Part shown: one piece after another, positions 51,378 to 60,423 of the stretch
Position numbering within the stretch: position 1 is the first letter of the stretch
Layout: each line of letters opens with the position of its first letter
DNA from: CAYNRA01 sp046293395
Lineage (GTDB): Bacteria > Bacteroidota > Bacteroidia > Cytophagales > Spirosomataceae
DNA: 64,000 nt
Assembly (NCBI GenBank): GCA_046293395.1
Contig: JBKBOU010000003.1
Span: 1-64,000 of the forward strand
Reading direction: 5' to 3'
Position numbers and translations under genes: made by a program
Notes under the pieces: model-generated
The model's input: the letters and a program-made list of their open reading frames with translations, nothing else
Told to the model about the DNA's origin: nothing
Database searches by the model: none

Positions 51378-51983
51378 TTACTTGTTGTACAATTCGACAA
51401 CAGCCTGATCATTGAAGTTCTCAGGTACCGCATCTCTCTCTGGATAGCTTACAAAAGTACCAGCTAACTCAGCAGAATTCCACTCAAGCCAATTGAATCT
51501 TTTTGAGCTATTCATTGAAATACTCTCAGTGATTGCTTCTAGTGCTTTTGATTTCTCACGAACGCCAATGACTTGACCTGGTTTAACGAAAGTAGAAGGT
51601 ACATTAACTACTACGCCATCAAGAACAATGTGTTTGTGAGAGACAAGCTGACGAGCAGCACGGCGCGTAGGAGCAATTCCTAAACGGTAAACAACGTTAT
51701 CCAATCTAGCTTCACAAAGTTGGATAAGGTTTGTACCTGTTTGACCAGGTCTCACAGTTGCTAAATGGTATGTACGAGCGAACTGGCGCTCTAAAATACC
51801 ATATGTATATTTCATTTTTTGCTTTTCTTGCAATTGCAAAGCATATTCAGACTTCTTACTTCTACGTCCACGACCATGTTGACCGGGTGCATAATTTTTC
51901 TTCTGAAGTGCTTTTGAAGGACCCATAACGGGCTCTCCGAAACGTCTAGATATCTTAGACTTTGGACCTGTGTAACGTGCCAT
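51378..51983 (-). CDS. rpsD: Ribosomal protein S4
   Basis: 201 residues. Complete S4 with S4 RNA-binding domain (RLDNVVYRLGIAPTRRAARQLVSHKHI). The N-terminal zinc-type cysteines are absent, so this is a cysteine-free form. In E. coli S4 represses its operon by binding the rpsM leader; no such leader was recognised here. Confidence 0.98.
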   Translation of the reverse strand: MARYTGPKSKISRRFGEPVMGPSKALQKKNYAPGQHGRGRRSKKSEYALQLQEKQKMKYTYGILERQFARTYHLATVRPGQTGTNLIQLCEARLDNVVYRLGIAPTRRAARQLVSHKHIVLDGVVVNVPSTFVKPGQVIGVREKSKALEAITESISMNSSKRFNWLEWNSAELAGTFVSYPERDAVPENFNDQAVVELYNK

Positions 51984-52048
51984 ATAAAATTTAGTAAATT
52001 GTAGTGAGTAGCCCCATAGTCCAAACTACCACTAATAAATAGTTAAAA

Positions 52049-52444
52049 TTAAACTCTTCTTCTTTTTGGAGGACGACATCCGTTGTGTGGCAATGGCGTA
52101 ACATCTGTAATTGATAATACGTCAATACCTAAACCTTGAATTGTACGGATAGCTGATTCACGACCAGCACCTGGGCCTTTTACGAAAACCTCTGCTTTAC
52201 GCATACCCGCATCATAAGCTACCTGACCACAGTTTTGAGCCGCTGTCTGAGCTGCGTATGGAGTGTTTTTCTTAGAACCACGGAATCCCATTTTACCTGC
52301 TGATGCCCAAGAGATAACTTGACCAGAGCCATTGGTAACTGAGATAATAATATTATTAAAACTAGCTTTGATGTGTACTTGACCTAATGCTTCGACAACT
52401 ACTACACGCTTTTTCGCTTTATCTTTTCTTTTAGCTTGTGCCAT
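52049..52444 (-). CDS. rpsK: Ribosomal protein S11
   Basis: 131 residues. Family motifs IQGLGIDVLSITDVTPLPHNGCRPPKRRRV at the C-terminus (start of motif at about residue 103) and GSGQVISWASAGK in the core. Gap of 59 bp from rpsM. Confidence 0.98.
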   Translation of the reverse strand: MAQAKRKDKAKKRVVVVEALGQVHIKASFNNIIISVTNGSGQVISWASAGKMGFRGSKKNTPYAAQTAAQNCGQVAYDAGMRKAEVFVKGPGAGRESAIRTIQGLGIDVLSITDVTPLPHNGCRPPKRRRV

Positions 52445-52503
52445 TTGTAAAAAAATTATATTGAAAGGCGAAGCGAAATAAACGCTTCCTGATCTACATT
52501 AAA

Positions 52504-52878
52504 TTACTTCGTTGCTTTCTTTTTGTTAGCAATTGTCTTACGTTTCCCTTTACGAGTACGTGAGTTGTTTTTTGTGCGCTGACCTCTCAAAGGCAAACCT
52601 TTTCTATGGCGAAGTCCTCTGTAGCAACCAATGTCCATAAGACGTTTGATACTTAATTGAACTTCAGATTTTAGAGCACCTTCCACAGTAAATTCCGAAG
52701 AAATGATAGCACGAATCGCATTCGCTTCATCATCAGACCATTCTCCTGCTTTCTTGTGAACAGAAATATTTGCTTTGTTTAAAATCTGAGTAGCGGAACT
52801 ACGACCGATACCATAAATGTAAGTAAGAGAGATTTCACCTCTTTTTTTGTCTGGAATATCTACACCTGCAATCCTCAT
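52504..52878 (-). CDS. rpsM: Ribosomal protein S13
   Basis: 124 residues; starts MRIAGVDIPDKKR and has the C-terminal GLPLRGQRTKNNSRTRKG block that contacts tRNA. Four bp from rpmJ. Confidence 0.98.
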   Translation of the reverse strand: MRIAGVDIPDKKRGEISLTYIYGIGRSSATQILNKANISVHKKAGEWSDDEANAIRAIISSEFTVEGALKSEVQLSIKRLMDIGCYRGLRHRKGLPLRGQRTKNNSRTRKGKRKTIANKKKATK

Positions 52879-52882
52879 AAAA

Positions 52883-52999
52883 TTAACCTTGTCTTTGTTT
52901 AAACTTTGGATTTTTCTTGTTGATTATATAAATCTTTCCGTTTCTACGGATAATCTTACAATCAACGCTTCGCTTTTTAACTGATGCCCTAACTTTCAT
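52883..52999 (-). CDS. rpmJ: Ribosomal protein L36, zinc-free form
   Basis: 38 residues read on the minus strand from ATG (52999-52997) to TAA (52885-52883), starting MKVRASVKKRSVDCKIIRR and ending NPKFKQRQG. This matches L36 in length and in the conserved ends. Only one cysteine (C14) remains; the other zinc ligands (Cys/Cys/His) are replaced, so it is a C-minus paralog. It lies between infA and rpsM, the normal position. Confidence 0.95.
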   Translation of the reverse strand: MKVRASVKKRSVDCKIIRRNGKIYIINKKNPKFKQRQG

Positions 53000-53039
53000 A
53001 ATAACTTATTTTTAAACTACATAAAACGGTGTTAATAAC

Positions 53040-53258
53040 TCATTTATAGCGGTAAACTATTCTCGCTTTTGTCAAGTCATAAGGAGACATTTCTAGTTTG
53101 ACTTTGTCTCCAGGAAGAATACGTATATAGTGCATTCTCATTTTTCCAGAAATATGTGCAATAACTTCATGCTTGTTCTCCAATTCAACTCGAAACATTG
53201 CATTAGAAAGTGCTTCCGTTATTACTCCATCAACCTGAATATTTTCCTGTTTTGCCAT
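53040..53258 (-). CDS. infA: Translation initiation factor IF-1
   Basis: 72 residues, OB fold, with HISGKMRMHYIRILPGDKV and the C-terminal DLTKARIVYRYK. Five bp after map. Confidence 0.98.
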   Translation of the reverse strand: MAKQENIQVDGVITEALSNAMFRVELENKHEVIAHISGKMRMHYIRILPGDKVKLEMSPYDLTKARIVYRYK

Positions 53259-53263
53259 AAATG

Positions 53264-54070
53264 CTATGCTATCAAATAATTTTTCTTTTCTAATACTGTT
53301 TCAATGTCTGCAAAGGTAGTCAAAATTTCTGAACCATCCTTTGTAATCAGCACAGTATGCTCAAAATGAGCTGCTAAAGACCGGTCTTCTGTCCGAATTG
53401 TCCAATTATCAGACTCTTGAATGACATTTCTCTTGCCCAATGTAACCATTGGTTCAATAGCAATGACCATACCTGCTTGTAACCTTGTGCCATTACCCCT
53501 TTTTCCAAAATTAGGAACTTCAGGTGCTTCATGCAAAGACTTACCAACACCATGTCCTACTAATTCCCGGACGATTCCATAACCAAGTGACTCACAATGA
53601 TTCTGAATGGCAAAACTTACATCGCCTATCCTAGCACCTTTCTGTATTGCTTCAATCCCTAAGTAAAGAGACTTTTTCGTTTCCTTCAAAAGTCTGATAG
53701 CATCTTCTGAAATAACTCCAATACCGTACGTGTAAGCGCTATCTGCATGGAATCCATTCTTAAATACACCACAATCAATGGAAATAACATCGCCTTCTTT
53801 CACCTCTCTATTACTTGGAATCCCATGTACAACAACTTCATTTACTGAAATACAAAGAGTTGCTGGGAAACCGTTGTACCCTTTAAATGAAGGTATTCCT
53901 CCATTATCTCGGATATATTGTTCAGCAATCTTATCGAGAGATTTGGTCGATACTCCAGGTTCTAACACCTTTGCTACTTCGGCATGAGCCTTTGCTAATA
54001 TAGACCCGTTTTGCTTAATTATTTCAGCTTGTTCGTCAGTCTTGAGGATTATTGTACGCTTATTTCCCAT
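53264..54070 (-). CDS. map: Methionine aminopeptidase, type I
   Basis: 268 residues. The five metal ligands are in place: Asp in SIDCG, Asp in HADSAYT, His in GHGVG, Glu in AIEPM and Glu in HFEHT. It removes the initiator Met from new proteins. Coding position between secY and infA is usual in Bacteroidota. Confidence 0.97.
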   Translation of the reverse strand: MGNKRTIILKTDEQAEIIKQNGSILAKAHAEVAKVLEPGVSTKSLDKIAEQYIRDNGGIPSFKGYNGFPATLCISVNEVVVHGIPSNREVKEGDVISIDCGVFKNGFHADSAYTYGIGVISEDAIRLLKETKKSLYLGIEAIQKGARIGDVSFAIQNHCESLGYGIVRELVGHGVGKSLHEAPEVPNFGKRGNGTRLQAGMVIAIEPMVTLGKRNVIQESDNWTIRTEDRSLAAHFEHTVLITKDGSEILTTFADIETVLEKKNYLIA

Positions 54071-54079
54071 AATTAAAAA

Positions 54080-55405
54080 TTACCCAGCAACGACCGATGA
54101 TTGACGACCCTGTAATCTACCAGATTCCATCAAACCTTCGTATCTTCTCATCAATAAGTAACTTTCAATTTGCTGCAAAGTATCCAATACTACACCAACC
54201 AAAATCAATAGGGACGTACCTCCGAAAAATGATGCAAAAATCTGTGTCATTCCGAAAAGACTTGCAATTGCAGGAAAAATAGCAATAAGGGCAAGCAAAA
54301 CACCACCTGGTAATGTAATCCGATCCAAAATCGCTGCAACAAAGTCAGAAGTAGGTTGACCTGGCTTAATTCCTGGCACAAAACCACCACCTCTTTTCAT
54401 GTCATCTGCAATTTGGTTAGGATTGATTGAAATTGCTGTGTAAAAGAACGTAAATGCAATAATCAGGAAAGCATATAATAAATTATACTGCCAAGAAGTG
54501 ATGTCACTGAAAGTTTGAGCGATACTTTGAGCTGTATCACTCTTTTCAGCAAATAGTGATGCCACTGTTGAAGGTACAAACATCAATGCTTGACCGAATA
54601 TAATAGGCATTACACCAGAGATATTCAGTTTCAAGGGTAGATATTGTCTTTGACCTGTCACTGCTTTGTTTCCTACAATCTGCTTAGCATACTGAACTGG
54701 GATTCTTCTTACAGCTTGTGTGATTGCTACTGCAAACAATACAACAAGGAAGAGAGCTACGAGTTCAATGACAAAGAATAAAAAACCACCACTAGCGCCT
54801 CTTGCCTGAGCTTCACCTATAATTGCACCTGGGAATCTAGAGACGATACCAATCATTATAAGCATTGAAATCCCATTACCTACACCTTTTTCAGTCATTC
54901 TCTCCCCTAGCCACATACTCATCATTGTACCTGCAACAAGCATAATCACTGATGAGAAATAGTAGAGCCCTTGATTTACCATTATCGCCTCTGTAGGGAT
55001 GGTTGTTTTGAGGTAGGTAAAACCTTGAGTTATGGTTACAGCAATAGTAAGCCATCTCGTAATTTGGTTTAACTTTTTTCTACCTGACTCTCCTTCTTTT
55101 TGGAGTTTACTAAAATAAGGAAGAGCCAAACCAAGTAATTGAATGGCGATGGAGGCCGAAATATATGGCATAATACCTAAAGCCATGATAGAAGCATTAC
55201 TAAAAGCACCACCTACCAAGGTATCAAGTAAACCTAATAATCCGTTGGAACTAGTTAAGTCTTGCAATTTCTCAGGATCAGTACCTGGTAAAACCACAAA
55301 TGAACCAATTCGGAAAACAATGATTATTAATACAGTATTGAGAATTCTATTTCTTAATTCTTCAATTGACCATATATTTTTTAGGGTTGATAGCAGTTTA
55401 TTCAT
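54080..55405 (-). CDS. secY: Protein translocase subunit SecY
   Basis: 441 residues with ten membrane helices and the family blocks LGIMPYISASIAIQLL and NPNQIADDMKRGGGFVPGIKPG. Forms the SecYEG channel in the inner membrane. Confidence 0.98.
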   Translation of the reverse strand: MNKLLSTLKNIWSIEELRNRILNTVLIIIVFRIGSFVVLPGTDPEKLQDLTSSNGLLGLLDTLVGGAFSNASIMALGIMPYISASIAIQLLGLALPYFSKLQKEGESGRKKLNQITRWLTIAVTITQGFTYLKTTIPTEAIMVNQGLYYFSSVIMLVAGTMMSMWLGERMTEKGVGNGISMLIMIGIVSRFPGAIIGEAQARGASGGFLFFVIELVALFLVVLFAVAITQAVRRIPVQYAKQIVGNKAVTGQRQYLPLKLNISGVMPIIFGQALMFVPSTVASLFAEKSDTAQSIAQTFSDITSWQYNLLYAFLIIAFTFFYTAISINPNQIADDMKRGGGFVPGIKPGQPTSDFVAAILDRITLPGGVLLALIAIFPAIASLFGMTQIFASFFGGTSLLILVGVVLDTLQQIESYLLMRRYEGLMESGRLQGRQSSVVAG

Positions 55406-55453
55406 TTTCAGAATAGTATTCTAAAGGTAAAGGGTCTTTCGACCCATTAATTC

Positions 55454-55918
55454 TTATTCAGCTGAAAAGTTAGTATGCACAATCGCAGTCCCACCTTGTT
55501 TCTCAATAGCTTCTTTAGCAGAAGCAGAGAAAGCATGTGCAGTCACTTGCAGATTAACACCAACTTCACCTCTACCTAGTATCTTTACAAGACCAGATTT
55601 ATTAATCAAGCCATTTTCTCTCATTACCTCAAGAGTAATTACAGTGGAGCCGATGGATTCAGCCAATGCTTGTACAGTGTCAAGGTTGATAGCTTTGTAC
55701 TCAACACGATTGATATTATTGAAACCAAACTTAGGCACACGTCTTTGAAGTGGCATTTGTCCCCCTTCAAATCCTCTTTTCTGACTGTAACCAGAACGAG
55801 ATTTAGCACCTTTGTGACCTCTTTTTGCAGTACCACCACCGCCTGAGCCTTGGCCTCTACCTAGTCTTGTATTTGTTCTTACCGAACCTTTTGCTGGACT
55901 TAATGAACTTAAATTCAT
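55454..55918 (-). CDS. rplO: Ribosomal protein L15
   Basis: 154 residues: Gly/Lys/Arg-rich N-terminal extension (RLGRGQGSGGGGTAKRGHKGAKSR), then the L15 core. Gap 48 bp to secY. Confidence 0.97.
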   Translation of the reverse strand: MNLSSLSPAKGSVRTNTRLGRGQGSGGGGTAKRGHKGAKSRSGYSQKRGFEGGQMPLQRRVPKFGFNNINRVEYKAINLDTVQALAESIGSTVITLEVMRENGLINKSGLVKILGRGEVGVNLQVTAHAFSASAKEAIEKQGGTAIVHTNFSAE

Positions 55919-55973
55919 TTGAGAAAATATATTTAATGTGATTCGCAGTCTTTAGACTACTCGGCTTTGCCTA

Positions 55974-56153
55974 TTATATTTCTTCTACAACAATCAAGTG
56001 TTGTACTTTTCTAATCATACCCGCAATCGGAGCATTGACTTCTTTCACTACTGACTTATTGATTTTACCTAATCCAAGAGCCTGAATTGTCAGTTTCTGG
56101 TTTTTAGGACGGTCAATAGTGCTTTTTATTTGCGTTATTTTAACAGTTGCCAT
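55974..56153 (-). CDS. rpmD: Ribosomal protein L30
   Basis: 59 residues from the ATG at 56153 (MATVKITQIKS); an upstream in-frame ATG at 56171 would add six residues that are not family-like. Contains the L30 block LGLGKINKSVVKE. Confidence 0.95.
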   Translation of the reverse strand: MATVKITQIKSTIDRPKNQKLTIQALGLGKINKSVVKEVNAPIAGMIRKVQHLIVVEEI

Positions 56154-56180
56154 AATATTATAATCAGCCAATGCCGATGA

Positions 56181-56687
56181 TTATCCGTTAAACACTTTTG
56201 TTAATGACACGTTACGTTGCTTTGCTACGTCATGTGGAGACTTCATTTTCGAAAGAGCATCTAAAGTTGCTTTAACCACATTGTGTGGGTTTGAAGAACC
56301 TTTAGATTTCGCTAATACGTTATGAATACCCGCTGCCTCCAAGACTGCACGCATTGCACCACCTGCAATTACTCCAGTACCTGGAGCTGCTGGGCGAACA
56401 AATACATAACCTCCTGAAAACTTCCCGTGCATCTCATGCGGTACAGTATCATTAATAACTGGCACTTGTACTAAGTTTTTCTTCGCATCTTCAATTGCTT
56501 TTGCAATTGCGTCAGTTACTTCATTTGCCTTTCCTAGACCTTGTCCTACTACTCCTTTTCCGTCGCCTACCACTACAATTGCTGAGAAACTAAATCTTCT
56601 ACCACCTTTCACTACTTTAGCTACACGGTTGATAGCGACTACTTTCTCTTTAAGCTCCGATTCGTTTACTTTTGTTGCTTTATTCAT
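56181..56687 (-). CDS. rpsE: Ribosomal protein S5
   Basis: 168 residues from the ATG at 56687 (a GTG at 56690 is adjacent). Double-stranded RNA-binding N domain with VAKVVKGGRRFSF and the VGDGKGVVGQGLGKANEV motif. Spectinomycin-site loop is intact. Confidence 0.97.
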   Translation of the reverse strand: MNKATKVNESELKEKVVAINRVAKVVKGGRRFSFSAIVVVGDGKGVVGQGLGKANEVTDAIAKAIEDAKKNLVQVPVINDTVPHEMHGKFSGGYVFVRPAAPGTGVIAGGAMRAVLEAAGIHNVLAKSKGSSNPHNVVKATLDALSKMKSPHDVAKQRNVSLTKVFNG

Positions 56688-56706
56688 CACTTAATCATTC
56701 AAATAA

Positions 56707-57054
56707 TTAGAATACTAAACCAGCTTCTCTTGCACCCTCTGCCAATGCCTTCACATTACCATGGTATAGATACCCGTTTCTGTCGAATACACATTGAGAT
56801 ATTCCGTTTGCTACAGCCTTCTCAGCGATTTTACTTCCAACTTGCTTCGAGTTCTCCACTTTTACACCCTTCAAGCCTAGTTCGATAGACGAAGCAGCAG
56901 CAAGGGTTTTTCCAGTTAAATCATCAACTAACTGGGCATAAATAGCTGTATTTGAACGATATACAGTTAATCTTGGACGTACAGCTGTACCTTTGATTCT
57001 ACGCCGAATACGCCATTTTATCTTTTGTCTTCTTTGAACTTTACTTTGTGCCAT
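56707..57054 (-). CDS. rplR: Ribosomal protein L18
   Basis: 115 residues; 5S rRNA-binding family. Core motif RPRLTVYRSNTAIYAQLVDD and C-terminal FDRNGYLYHGNVKALAEGAREAGL. Confidence 0.97.
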   Translation of the reverse strand: MAQSKVQRRQKIKWRIRRRIKGTAVRPRLTVYRSNTAIYAQLVDDLTGKTLAAASSIELGLKGVKVENSKQVGSKIAEKAVANGISQCVFDRNGYLYHGNVKALAEGAREAGLVF

Positions 57055-57086
57055 TTCCTTTTAAATTAAATTAATCGAAATTTATT

Positions 57087-57644
57087 TTATTTCTTACCAG
57101 CAGTTTTACCAGCTTTTCTACGTACAATCTCGCCAACAAAACGAATACCTTTACCTTTGTAAGGCTCAGTTTTACGAAGTGACTTGATTTTCGAAGAAAC
57201 TAATCCGATTAATTGTTTGTCGATTCCTTCCAAGATGATGATTGGGTTTTTACCTTTTTCCATCTTCGTCTCAACTTTCAATTCACTAGGAACTACAAAG
57301 TAAATGTTGTGTGAATATCCCAATGACAAATCAATGATGTTTCCATTGTTTGTCGCTTTATAACCCACACCCACTAATTCCATTTCTTTTTTATATCCTT
57401 CACTTACACCGACAACCATGTTGCTGATTAATGAACGATACAAACCGTGCAATGCTTTGTGACGCTTTTGTTCTGTAGGTCTTTCTACGCGAACGACAGA
57501 ATCCTCTACAACAACTTTGATGTCTGCATCTACTTTCTGGGTTAAAGTACCCTTTGCCCCTTTCACAGTTACAACATTGCCTTGATCTACAGTGAGTGTA
57601 ACACCGGCAGGCATATTGATTATTTTTTTACCAATTCTTGACAT
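57087..57644 (-). CDS. rplF: Ribosomal protein L6
   Basis: 185 residues. Starts MSRIGKKII and keeps the C-terminal EPYKGKGIRFVGE motif that contacts 23S rRNA. Confidence 0.98.
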   Translation of the reverse strand: MSRIGKKIINMPAGVTLTVDQGNVVTVKGAKGTLTQKVDADIKVVVEDSVVRVERPTEQKRHKALHGLYRSLISNMVVGVSEGYKKEMELVGVGYKATNNGNIIDLSLGYSHNIYFVVPSELKVETKMEKGKNPIIILEGIDKQLIGLVSSKIKSLRKTEPYKGKGIRFVGEIVRRKAGKTAGKK

Positions 57645-57695
57645 AAATAGATTTGTTTAAGGCTCACCACATAAATAATGAGCGGTCAACTTTTA

Positions 57696-58097
57696 TTAAT
57701 ATATGTAACAAAGTACCTCACCACCAACATTTAGTGCTTTGGCTTCTTTGTCAGTTATTACTCCTTTTGAAGTTGAAAGAATCGCAATTCCTAGACCATT
57801 CAAAACTCTTGGAATTGAATCTACACCAGAATACTTTCTTAGACCAGGCTTAGAAGCGCGTGTTAAGTTAACAATAGCAGACTGCTTGGTTAATGGGTTG
57901 TATTTTAATGCAATTTTGATTGTCCCCTGTGGACCTTCCTCAACGAATTTATAACTTTGGATGTACCCTTTGTCATAAAGGACTTTCGTTATTTCTTTTT
58001 TAATGTTGGATGCAGGAATTTCAACAATTCTGTGACGCGCTTTGATTGCGTTACGTAATCTTGTGAGGTAATCTGCTATTGGATCCGTTGTTACCAT
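57696..58097 (-). CDS. rpsH: Ribosomal protein S8
   Basis: 133 residues with TDPIADYLTRLRNA at the start and STSKGVITDKEA near the C-terminus. The 95-bp gap from rpsN, the second largest in the operon section, holds a hairpin. In E. coli S8 represses the spc operon through a site near rplE; I cannot locate an equivalent by eye. Confidence 0.98.
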   Translation of the reverse strand: MVTTDPIADYLTRLRNAIKARHRIVEIPASNIKKEITKVLYDKGYIQSYKFVEEGPQGTIKIALKYNPLTKQSAIVNLTRASKPGLRKYSGVDSIPRVLNGLGIAILSTSKGVITDKEAKALNVGGEVLCYIY

Positions 58098-58123
58098 TTG
58101 AAATATTAATTATTTTGAAGAAA

Positions 58124-58157
58124 CCGTTAAGCAGTATCGAAACGACTTACTTAACGG
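58124..58157 (-). promoter_or_regulatory. Hairpin between rpsN and rpsH
   Basis: CCGTTAAG (58124-58131) / CTTAACGG (58150-58157), an 8-bp stem with an 18-base loop and a bulged extension. On the minus strand TTTCTTC follows, not a good U-run, so it is more likely a processing or regulatory hairpin than a terminator. Confidence 0.4.
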
Positions 58158-58192
58158 GTTGCAAAATTAGTAAAATAATTTTATAAAAAAAA

Positions 58193-58462
58193 TTACCAAG
58201 ATGACTTGGTTACACCAGGGATTAGGCCATTTCCTGCCATCTCACGGAATGTAACCCGGTTGATACCGAATTTTCTCATGTATCCTTTCGGACGACCTGT
58301 TAATTTACATCTGTTATGTAACCTAACTGCTGAAGAGTTTTTAGGTAGTGCATCCAAGCCTTTCCAATCACCTGCTTCTTTGAGAGCAGCTCTTTTGGTA
58401 GCATATTTAGCAACTAATCTTTCTCTTTTTCTTTCTCTAGCTTTGATTGATTCTTTAGCCAT
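58193..58462 (-). CDS. rpsN: Ribosomal protein S14 (long, zinc-free form)
   Basis: 89 residues, the longer cysteine-poor type; no CxxC pairs. Ends with FGINRVTFREMAGNGLIPGVTKSSW-like residues, family-typical. Confidence 0.98.
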   Translation of the reverse strand: MAKESIKARERKRERLVAKYATKRAALKEAGDWKGLDALPKNSSAVRLHNRCKLTGRPKGYMRKFGINRVTFREMAGNGLIPGVTKSSW

Positions 58463-58492
58463 TTCTGTATGTCTTAAGTCGTAAGAAGATAA

Positions 58493-59041
58493 TTATTTTT
58501 TGTTCGAAGCAAAAGGCATACCCATTGCTTTTAATAATTCGTAACTTTCTGCATCTGTTGGCGCATTTGTCACAAAAGTTACGTCCATACCTTGAATTTT
58601 ATTGATTTTATCAATAGAAATCTCAGGGAAGATGATTTGCTCTTTGATACCAAATGTATAGTTTCCTCTTCCATCAAAGCCTTTATCGCTGATACCTTGG
58701 AAGTCACGTACACGTGGCAAAGCAACCGCAATAAGGCGATCCAAAAACTCATACATGATTTCGCCTCTTAGTGTTACTTTTGCACCAATCGGCATACCTT
58801 CTCTTAACTTAAAGTTAGAAACGGCCTTTTTAGCAATTGTAGGAACTGCTTTTTGACCCGTGATGAGTGTAAGTTCATCTACGCTGTTGTCAACAAGTTT
58901 TTTATCACCTGTTGCGGCTCCAACACCACGGTTAACAACGATTTTAAGTAGTTTAGGAACCTGCATTGCAGATTTGTAGCTAAACTTTTCTTGAAGAGAC
59001 GGAACTACTTCCTTTTTGTACTTTTCTTTAAGACGTGCCAT
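58493..59041 (-). CDS. rplE: Ribosomal protein L5
   Basis: 182 residues, 5S rRNA-binding. Contains VNRGVGAATGDKK, PTIAKKAVSNFKLREGMPIG and DVTFVTNAPTDAE. Confidence 0.98.
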   Translation of the reverse strand: MARLKEKYKKEVVPSLQEKFSYKSAMQVPKLLKIVVNRGVGAATGDKKLVDNSVDELTLITGQKAVPTIAKKAVSNFKLREGMPIGAKVTLRGEIMYEFLDRLIAVALPRVRDFQGISDKGFDGRGNYTFGIKEQIIFPEISIDKINKIQGMDVTFVTNAPTDAESYELLKAMGMPFASNKK

Positions 59042-59088
59042 AACTTAGAGTGGATTTCCGACCCACACCTCCGTTTAATATTGAATAA

Positions 59089-59427
59089 TTAGATAAATTT
59101 GCCAGTAGCCTTTGAAAAACGTTGCAGTTTTCCTGCCTCATTGATTTTACGACCTGTACGCGTAGCTTTTCCAGTTGCAGGGTCAACGAGTTTCACGTTA
59201 CTGATATGGATTGTGCCCTCCATTTCCTTAATTTCACCTTGCGGATTTTGAGCACTAGGCTTTACATGCTTCTTAATCATGTTCGCTCCTTCTACAATTA
59301 CACGTTGTTTGTCAACGAAGACCTTGGTGATTTTGCCACGCTTGCCTTTTGCATTTCCTGCAATTACTTCCACTAAGTCACCAGAGCGGACGTGTAATTT
59401 TGGTTGCTTATTGAATTTTCTTTCCAT
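59089..59427 (-). CDS. rplX: Ribosomal protein L24
   Basis: 112 residues; KOW motif GDLVEVIAGNAKGKRGKI near the N-terminus. Early 50S assembly protein. Confidence 0.98.
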   Translation of the reverse strand: MERKFNKQPKLHVRSGDLVEVIAGNAKGKRGKITKVFVDKQRVIVEGANMIKKHVKPSAQNPQGEIKEMEGTIHISNVKLVDPATGKATRTGRKINEAGKLQRFSKATGKFI

Positions 59428-59470
59428 TGGAATTTCTTAATCTTAAAGATATCTGATCTATTAACTTATC

Positions 59471-59839
59471 TCAAAGAACCTCAGGGGCGAGTGAGACAAT
59501 TTTCATAAACTGCTTTTCACGTAATTCACGAGCTACAGGCCCGAAGATACGTGTACCGCGAGGTTCATCTTGATTATTCAAAAGAACGACTGCGTTATCT
59601 TCAAAGCGGATATAAGAGCCATCTTTGCGTCTTACTTCCTTCTTTGTTCTAACAACAACTGCTTTTGAAACTGTGCCTTTCTTCATATTTGACGAAGAAA
59701 GAGCTTGCTTTACTGTGACAACTACTTTGTCACCGATAGATGCATAGCGTTTTCCTGTACCACCCAAAACACGGATGACAAGGACTTCTTTTGCACCACT
59801 ATTATCCGCTACACTAGCTCTAGATTCTTGCTGTAACAT
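59471..59839 (-). CDS. rplN: Ribosomal protein L14
   Basis: 122 residues, highly conserved; VADNSGAKEV at the N-terminus and DEPRGTRIFGPVARELRE at the C-terminus. Confidence 0.98.
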   Translation of the reverse strand: MLQQESRASVADNSGAKEVLVIRVLGGTGKRYASIGDKVVVTVKQALSSSNMKKGTVSKAVVVRTKKEVRRKDGSYIRFEDNAVVLLNNQDEPRGTRIFGPVARELREKQFMKIVSLAPEVL

Positions 59840-59901
59840 TTTTGAATAATTTTGTATGAAATCATTAGTTCAACACTAACTCATCAAACGGATGATCTTA
59901 A

Positions 59902-60156
59902 TTACTTAGCTTTTTCGATAATTTCAACCAATCTCCAACGCTTACTTTTACTAAGCGGACGGGTCTCCATCACTTTTACTGTATCACCAACTCCTGCTTC
60001 ATTATTTTCATCATGAAACATAATTTTCTTGGTCTTAAGCATGAACTTTCCATACTTCGGGTGTTTCACCTTACGCACTACTTTGATAACGCCTGATTTT
60101 TCCATGGCGTTACTCGTGACGACACCTACACGTTCTTTTCTTACATTTCTTTCCAT
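59902..60156 (-). CDS. rpsQ: Ribosomal protein S17
   Basis: 84 residues, OB fold. GVVTSNAMEKSGVIKV and the GDTVKVMETRPLSKSKRW block identify it. Confidence 0.98.
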   Translation of the reverse strand: MERNVRKERVGVVTSNAMEKSGVIKVVRKVKHPKYGKFMLKTKKIMFHDENNEAGVGDTVKVMETRPLSKSKRWRLVEIIEKAK

Positions 60157-60196
60157 CTGGAATATTTCTTTAATCGACGTAATTAAAAACTAATTG

Positions 60197-60379
60197 TTAC
60201 TTGCTGTTTAACTCAGTAAGCAATCTAGCTATTTCCTTACGAGACTGAGTAATCCGGTTCGGGTTTTCAATAGGTGTAATTGCGTGAGCAAACTTCAATT
60301 TTTGTAATCTTTCTCTTTCGGCTACGAGTTGCTCGTTTAATTGTTCTACCGAAAGTGACTTTAAATCTGTCTTTTTCAT
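60197..60379 (-). CDS. rpmC: Ribosomal protein L29
   Basis: 60 residues, two helices, with LKSLSVEQLNEQL and RKEIARLLTEL. Located at the polypeptide exit in the 50S subunit. Confidence 0.96.
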   Translation of the reverse strand: MKKTDLKSLSVEQLNEQLVAERERLQKLKFAHAITPIENPNRITQSRKEIARLLTELNSK

Positions 60380-60423
60380 TCTATTTAATCTTTCTTATAA
60401 GTATAGAAATGACACCAAGCATC

